Below, piece by piece: positions 61,101-64,000 of a stretch of 64,000 nt of DNA. How positions within the stretch are numbered: the stretch's first letter is position 1; each line of letters opens with the position of its first letter. Source of the DNA: Candidatus Binatus soli (GTDB lineage Bacteria > Desulfobacterota > Binatia > Binatales > Binataceae); contig DLMJ01000035.1 in NCBI GenBank assembly GCA_002479255.1, positions 1-64,000 on the forward strand. The letters are read 5' to 3'. Position numbers and translations under genes: made by a program. The notes under the pieces are model-generated. The model saw only the letters and a list, made by a program, of their open reading frames with translations. It was not told where the DNA came from and did no database searches.

Positions 61101-61741
61101 GATTTGAGGCGCCCGCCATCGCCCGCCTCGAATGCATCGGGCAACATCATCAATCGAGTCTCGCGCTCCAACAACCATTGCTCGCGCACGCGGCCGTGCG
61201 AATCGAATACCGACTGCCACAAATGCCGCTGCCATCGCTCAGTCTCGCCCATCGCATCAACGTCAGATCGCCGGGCAGTGCGCCATTTCTCGATCATGCG
61301 CCGCCTCGAAATCGAATACTCGCGAAACAGCCGCGCCAACTGTGCGGCAAGCAGGATCGTTCTGAGCTCGACATCGGCGTCAGTTTTGGATCCCGCCTGG
61401 ATGTAGTCGCGCGCCGGCTTCAAGTCGAGGTCGTCGCGATGGCTCGAACTTCGAAGGCACTCGAACAGGATCAGTTGGAGCTCATCGGCGTCCAGGATCT
61501 TCAGGTTCTTATCCGTCGATTGGAGAAGTTCGGCCAGATAATTCCGCAGGAACGGGAATTCCAGATTCGCCGCGACGCCGATCGATTCGGCCAGCCGATA
61601 CCGGACGAATTGTTCGACGACGCGATTGGGTACGACAATCGAGACCGGCTCGAGCGGCTCGCGCCTCTGATGCGCGGCTACGGCGTTGGCCAGGGGTGCG
61701 ATCAGATTCTCGAGGCGATTGGAATAGTAAAGACGAATCAT
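58133..61741 (-). CDS. recC: Exodeoxyribonuclease V gamma subunit, RecC
   Basis: A 1202-residue protein (E. coli RecC is 1122). It starts MIRLYYSNRLENLIAPLANA, the usual RecC opening, and has VPNRVVEQFVRYRLAESIGV, FGSSYAGNAYAEIFARLGAL, GVAVGSLSSLRSIPFKVIFA, LGLNEAVFPERDRRDPLDL and RDRYLFLETILAARERIFFS. RecC is an inactivated helicase-like subunit that holds the complex together and scans for Chi; the recognition sequence cannot be predicted here. It is the first gene of the operon. A WYL-domain regulator is transcribed away from it across a 116-base region with an inverted-repeat operator. Confidence 0.95.
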   Translation of the reverse strand: MIRLYYSNRLENLIAPLANAVAAHQRREPLEPVSIVVPNRVVEQFVRYRLAESIGVAANLEFPFLRNYLAELLQSTDKNLKILDADELQLILFECLRSSSHRDDLDLKPARDYIQAGSKTDADVELRTILLAAQLARLFREYSISRRRMIEKWRTARRSDVDAMGETERWQRHLWQSVFDSHGRVREQWLLERETRLMMLPDAFEAGDGGRLKSALPATLHVFGSSYAGNAYAEIFARLGALGDIRIYALNPCREFWDDVDSPRRGALTLWAHRQDKVGEQLAESEDPFALNESSDPPALRLWGRPGREYVRLLNELSQCDFAPLFSDPVSREPPTLLEALQQSILDREPQPPDVEDGDGKPYEARIRFLACPGIRREAEIVANEIWPIVRDNEKLAASGSAERIRFHEIAVLIPDAAVDDYIPHIESVFRKQHRIPIDLVSRSIAGASRVAEAVELLLNLPRGRFSRAEMIRLLTHPALNSESETRIDVEMWPRWSEALGIFFGADDAELEETYIPHGLYHWDQAIKRLALGAMMTGQRGGIPAFYETGATAPGYLPFEVAQDELETAARFMRRARSLIADALSMRNARLTPRQWSRMLIEFLNTYLRPATALDERVRDSFLEAIESIGDSELNIGPMSYESAREMIATRITDLESRRGQFSGRGVAVGSLSSLRSIPFKVIFALGLNEAVFPERDRRDPLDLRMLKRGAGDVTPAERDRYLFLETILAARERIFFSYIARDAKTGDALEPSSVIRELQYMLRGFIDEKTLAKLTVKHPVSRYDLKYFPEFADRATPDSDHEFASFDPDARRGARMLALRQKLDAPATHRAKPHRERLLDRLGGKLRERVQEDLQFAEFETAPAAARHAPMEELALPIAAIRKYLECPLQGAARYSLGMLEDEDAPEQAEDEPLQQSRLDRTVMLRDVFWRARAKLKVLDEEYARQVRIAQANGHAPAGQFAQAAATADAAALRQWIARASQAGVTDFDGWKDIRIGRADEFADVGEILAPIALNASVRRHDGTIVTQRVSLYGTIRGASPQAGAAINCVLHKNVRPKDFLPAFLNAIVLAASGAKLPERFRAIVIGTQSTKQNEWIREFRPMDRDSALGFLNTVVGDLLSTGNDYFLPIEAVEEVVKESREPPNRRDLVEAVERIRFNEFSKSSSEYGPVRNATRFDPPDEEEIEKIVARRFDSIIGIFK

Positions 61742-61782
61742 CGCGGCACAGCTATACGCGTTTTACACTTGAGGAACATATA

Positions 61783-61806
61783 TTGTCTTTCTGACAACCG
61801 TTGTCA
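61783..61806. promoter_or_regulatory. Inverted-repeat operator between recC and the WYL regulator
   Basis: TGACAACCGTTGTCA (61792-61806) is a perfect 7-1-7 dyad. A further half-site TTGTC at 61783-61787 forms a second dyad with GACAA. It lies 42 bases from the recC start codon and 52 from the WYL gene start, and is the natural binding site for the WYL protein. Confidence 0.6.
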
Positions 61807-61857
61807 TCGAATAAGCGGGATGATTGGATCAGCAGACCTTCGGAGCAGAGGCGATTC

Positions 61858-62886
61858 ATGAAGAAACTTCGCCGCAAACCCACCTACGGCGCCGCGATTC
61901 GGCTGGCACGAATCGCCGCCGGGTTGTTCTCGAAACCATACGGCTGGAGTTTCAGGGCGATCGAGGAAAGTCTGGAAATTTCCGGGCGCACACTTGCCCG
62001 CTACGTGTCGGTGCTGCGCAGCGATCTGCTCGACTGGCGCGGCGATCCGCTGGTTGAAGTTGTCGGCACGGGCGGCGAGCGCAAACTTCGGCTGGTCAGT
62101 TCGATGAAAGCCGCGGAGGCATCTTCGTACCAGGTCGCGCTGCTGTATTTCTCGCTGACCGTGCTCAAGTTCCTGGAGGGCACGGTGTTGGAAGAAGGCG
62201 TGGAAGGATTGTGGGAGAAGATTTACCAGAACCTGAGCCTCACGCAGCAGACGCGGCTGTCCGACCTCGAGCGCAAGTTCTACGCCGTCCCTTACGCGCC
62301 CAAGGACTACGGTGAGTTCAGCGAGCAACTCGACGTAATTTTGCGAGCGCTGCTGGATCAGATTCGGCTCAAAGTCGACTATGCCGGTCTGACCGGCGAA
62401 GGCCGGCAGCACGACTTCGATCCATACTCGCTGATCGCCTACCGCGGCGGTCTCTACATTCTCGGCTACAGCCATCGAAGCAGCGCGATCATCTATCTCG
62501 CGGTGGAGCGAATCCGCTCGGTCGAATTCATTCGTCAACCCGATGGGACCCCGGCGCGGTTCATCTATCCGCGCGGCTTCGACCCGGCGGCGCACACTGA
62601 AGGGACTTTCGGAATTGTCGAAGGCCCCGAGACCAAGGTCGAACTGAAGATTCATAGCGAACAAACCGAAGCGTACGTTCGTTCGCGCACGATTCATCGC
62701 AGCCAGCGTTTCTCGCATCGCCGCGACGGTACGACGATCATGACGATGACTGTCAGGGGTACGACGGAGTTGGCGAACTGGATAATGAGCATGGGGCCGT
62801 GGATCGAGGTGCTCAAGCCCGCCTCTCTGCGCAAAGAAATTGCACAGCGCCATGCTGGAGCAGCGCGTCTTTACCGCGCCAGTTAG
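61858..62886 (+). CDS. WYL-domain, HTH transcriptional regulator
   Basis: A 342-residue protein. The N-terminal helix-turn-helix is YGWSFRAIEESLEISGRTLA followed by RYVSVLRSD. A WYL domain spans about 165-240 (LRALLDQIRLKVDYAGLTGE, FDPYSLIAYRGGLYILGYSH, IYLAVERIRSVEF), with the PYSL and GLYILGYSH parts that bind ligand or nucleic acid in the family. A WCX-like C-terminal extension (VELKIHSEQTEAYVRSRTIH) follows. ATG 61858 has GAGG at 7 bases and is preferred over one at 61801, which lies in the operator. WYL regulators such as PafBC and DriD control DNA-damage responses, so control of the divergent recCBD genes is likely; repression or activation is open. Confidence 0.88.
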   Translation: MKKLRRKPTYGAAIRLARIAAGLFSKPYGWSFRAIEESLEISGRTLARYVSVLRSDLLDWRGDPLVEVVGTGGERKLRLVSSMKAAEASSYQVALLYFSLTVLKFLEGTVLEEGVEGLWEKIYQNLSLTQQTRLSDLERKFYAVPYAPKDYGEFSEQLDVILRALLDQIRLKVDYAGLTGEGRQHDFDPYSLIAYRGGLYILGYSHRSSAIIYLAVERIRSVEFIRQPDGTPARFIYPRGFDPAAHTEGTFGIVEGPETKVELKIHSEQTEAYVRSRTIHRSQRFSHRRDGTTIMTMTVRGTTELANWIMSMGPWIEVLKPASLRKEIAQRHAGAARLYRAS

Positions 62887-62928
62887 TGCAATGGCGAAAT
62901 CCATTATATGCTTGCGGGCGGGCAACCC

Positions 62929-63879
62929 ATGATCATCCTAACCGGCGCTGCGGGCTTCATCGGCAGCAATCTGCTACACGCGCTGAATGCCAAGAGCATC
63001 ACCGACGTTCTGGTAGTCGATCGCTTGGGCGATAATTTCCGCAACCTTTGCGATCTGCGGTTTTCGGACTTCATGCAGCCCGGGGAATTCGCCCGGGCAA
63101 TCGAGCGCAGGATTCTCCCTGACCGAATCGAAGCGATTTTTCATCAGGGCGCATGCGCCGACACCACCTGCGACGACGGCCGCTACATGATCGAAAACAA
63201 TTTCACGTTTTCGAAGTCGATTCTGCACTTCGCTCTCTCGAGCAAAGTTCCACTGGTGTACGCGTCAAGCGCAGCCGTGTACGGCTCATCGCGCGCATTC
63301 GCGCCGTCACGCGAAAACGAACGCCCACTCAACCTCTACGGGCTGTCCAAACTCGCTTTCGACAATCATGTCCGCAGCGTTGCCGCCAAGTCCGAGAGTA
63401 CTGTGGCCGGGCTGCGATACTTCAACGTCTATGGTCCACGCGAATCCCACAAGGGCAAAATGGCGTCGATGGTGTATCAGCTCTACCGGCAGTTGAAGGC
63501 GAGCGGACGCGCACGGCTGTTCAAGGGCACCGACGGATACGCCGACGGAGAGCAACGGCGCGATTTTACTTTTGTCGGCGACATCGTTCGCGTAAACCTG
63601 GCGCTTGCCGAAGGTCCCGTGCGCAACGGCATCTTTAACGCCGGCACCGGACAGTCGCGCAGCTTCAACGACGTCGCCAGAATAATAATCGCGCAGATCG
63701 GTGCGGGCGGGATCGAGTATGTACCGTTTCCCGAGAACCTGGCGGGCAAGTATCAAAGCTTCACGCAAGCCGAGATCTCGGCGCTGAGGAATGCCGCCTA
63801 CACCGAGCCCTTTTCGACTCTGGAAGATGGAATCGCGCAGTCGATCGATGCCTGGAATCGAGAGGGCAGGTCAACCTAA
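62929..63879 (+). CDS. hldD: ADP-L-glycero-D-manno-heptose 6-epimerase
   Basis: A 316-residue short-chain epimerase that makes ADP-L-glycero-beta-D-manno-heptose for the lipopolysaccharide inner core. The NADP site is IILTGAAGFIGSNLLHAL; further signatures are VVDRLGDNFRNLCDL, IFHQGACADTTCDDGRYMIE, LVYASSAAVYGS and the catalytic pair NLYGLSKLAFD (Tyr-x-x-x-Lys), then LRYFNVYGPRESHKGKMASM and DGEQRRDFTFVGDIVRVNLA. The match to HldD is close over the full length. It shows that the host is a diderm with heptose-containing LPS. ATG 62929 is chosen at the Rossmann start; no other heptose genes are in the window. Confidence 0.95.
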   Translation: MIILTGAAGFIGSNLLHALNAKSITDVLVVDRLGDNFRNLCDLRFSDFMQPGEFARAIERRILPDRIEAIFHQGACADTTCDDGRYMIENNFTFSKSILHFALSSKVPLVYASSAAVYGSSRAFAPSRENERPLNLYGLSKLAFDNHVRSVAAKSESTVAGLRYFNVYGPRESHKGKMASMVYQLYRQLKASGRARLFKGTDGYADGEQRRDFTFVGDIVRVNLALAEGPVRNGIFNAGTGQSRSFNDVARIIIAQIGAGGIEYVPFPENLAGKYQSFTQAEISALRNAAYTEPFSTLEDGIAQSIDAWNREGRST

Positions 63880-64000
63880 GGCGTAGTCTTCAGCGGATGA
63901 TTCCTGAAAAAGTCCAGCATCGTAGTCGTCCATTCTTTGGGCCATCGCATGTGATTACCAAGACCAATTATAGATCCCATAGTACTGGCCGTTGATTTCT
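63876..64000 (-). CDS. C-terminal end of an esterase-like alpha/beta hydrolase (5' end outside window)
   Basis: On the minus strand the frame entering at the window edge reads GLGNHMRWPKEWTTTMLDFF and RNHPLKTTP before TAG at 63876-63878. The pattern (GH.WP...w.t....ldFF..HP) is the usual end of feruloyl-esterase/PHB-depolymerase-like (LpqC) hydrolases, with His in the catalytic position. Only about 40 residues are visible. The stop codon overlaps the hldD stop in convergent orientation. Confidence 0.6.
   Translation of the reverse strand, partial: KSTASTMGSIIGLGNHMRWPKEWTTTMLDFFRNHPLKTTP

Noticed and set aside
59957..61861. 634-codon open frame on the plus strand opposite recC
   Set aside because: It is antisense to a clear recC gene, has Arg/Glu-rich shadow composition and no domain; a by-product of GC-rich codon use.

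Overview
The window looks like chromosomal DNA of a GC-rich, diderm (Gram-negative) aerobic or facultative soil or sediment bacterium. Evidence for a diderm cell is a heptose epimerase for lipopolysaccharide (hldD), an outer-membrane-porin-like protein, lipoprotein signals and a RecBCD enzyme. Two proteins look F420-linked (a deazaflavin-dependent nitroreductase and an LLM-class oxidoreductase). They sit with acyl-CoA dehydrogenases, P450, propionyl-CoA carboxylase, methylmalonyl-CoA mutase, HemQ and a selenoprotein. This mix resembles 'Deltaproteobacteria-like' lineages such as Candidatus Binatota; that placement is inference, with no marker gene to prove it.

Region 1 (1-3267) is accessory and scarred. 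It holds the tail of a possible radical-SAM protein, a deazaflavin-dependent nitroreductase, a glyoxalase-fold gene cut short by a palindromic repeat, a remnant of a short-chain dehydrogenase, an intact glyoxalase-fold gene and about 0.9 kb without genes. Two arrays of 21-bp repeats in opposite orientation and two copies of a ~50-bp palindrome lie here.

Region 2 (3268-18316) is a redox and stress island: small cytochromes c, an atypical receiver protein, a sigma-54 activator, CBS and universal-stress proteins, a phosphotransferase/kinase fusion, a zinc-ribbon protein and a hemerythrin-like protein. At its centre is an eight-gene minus-strand respiratory operon (17423 to 10074): porin, two cytochromes c, flavin/iron-sulfur oxidoreductase, Rieske protein, cytochrome b, tetraheme cytochrome and another cytochrome c. 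I see good sigma-54 (-24/-12) promoters before this operon and before the CBS gene, each with a similar 17-bp dyad 100-210 bp upstream. The local sigma-54 activator is the obvious candidate regulator.

Region 3 (18362-34708) is mixed metabolism: acyl-CoA dehydrogenase, P-type ATPase, PPOX-type flavoprotein, a MazF-type toxin-antitoxin pair, glycogen phosphorylase, alpha/beta hydrolases, glutathione S-transferase, an alanine-zipper lipoprotein, LLM oxidoreductase, acetyltransferase, enoyl-CoA hydratase, P450, MFS transporter and a DUF192 protein.

Region 4 (34815-42539) is a propionyl-CoA/methylmalonyl-CoA module (carboxylase beta, biotin carboxylase, biotin carrier, mutase large subunit), interrupted by a secreted protein of unknown function and a 65-bp inverted-repeat element. 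A pyruvoyl-dependent arginine decarboxylase follows, then a SelW/Rdx-like selenoprotein gene with an in-frame TGA at 42267 that conventional gene calling would miss.

Region 5 (42587-52519) carries an unknown protein with a GARDRSWGVR motif, HemQ, a GH78-like rhamnosidase, an acyl-CoA dehydrogenase, a small lipoprotein, a sulfatase, a zinc-type dehydrogenase and an alpha/beta hydrolase with Cys in the nucleophile position. Region 6 (52516-64000) is a tightly overlapped recC-recB-recD operon, divergent from a WYL-domain regulator with an inverted-repeat operator between them, then hldD and the tail of an esterase-like gene. I see no tRNA, rRNA, CRISPR or intact insertion sequence.
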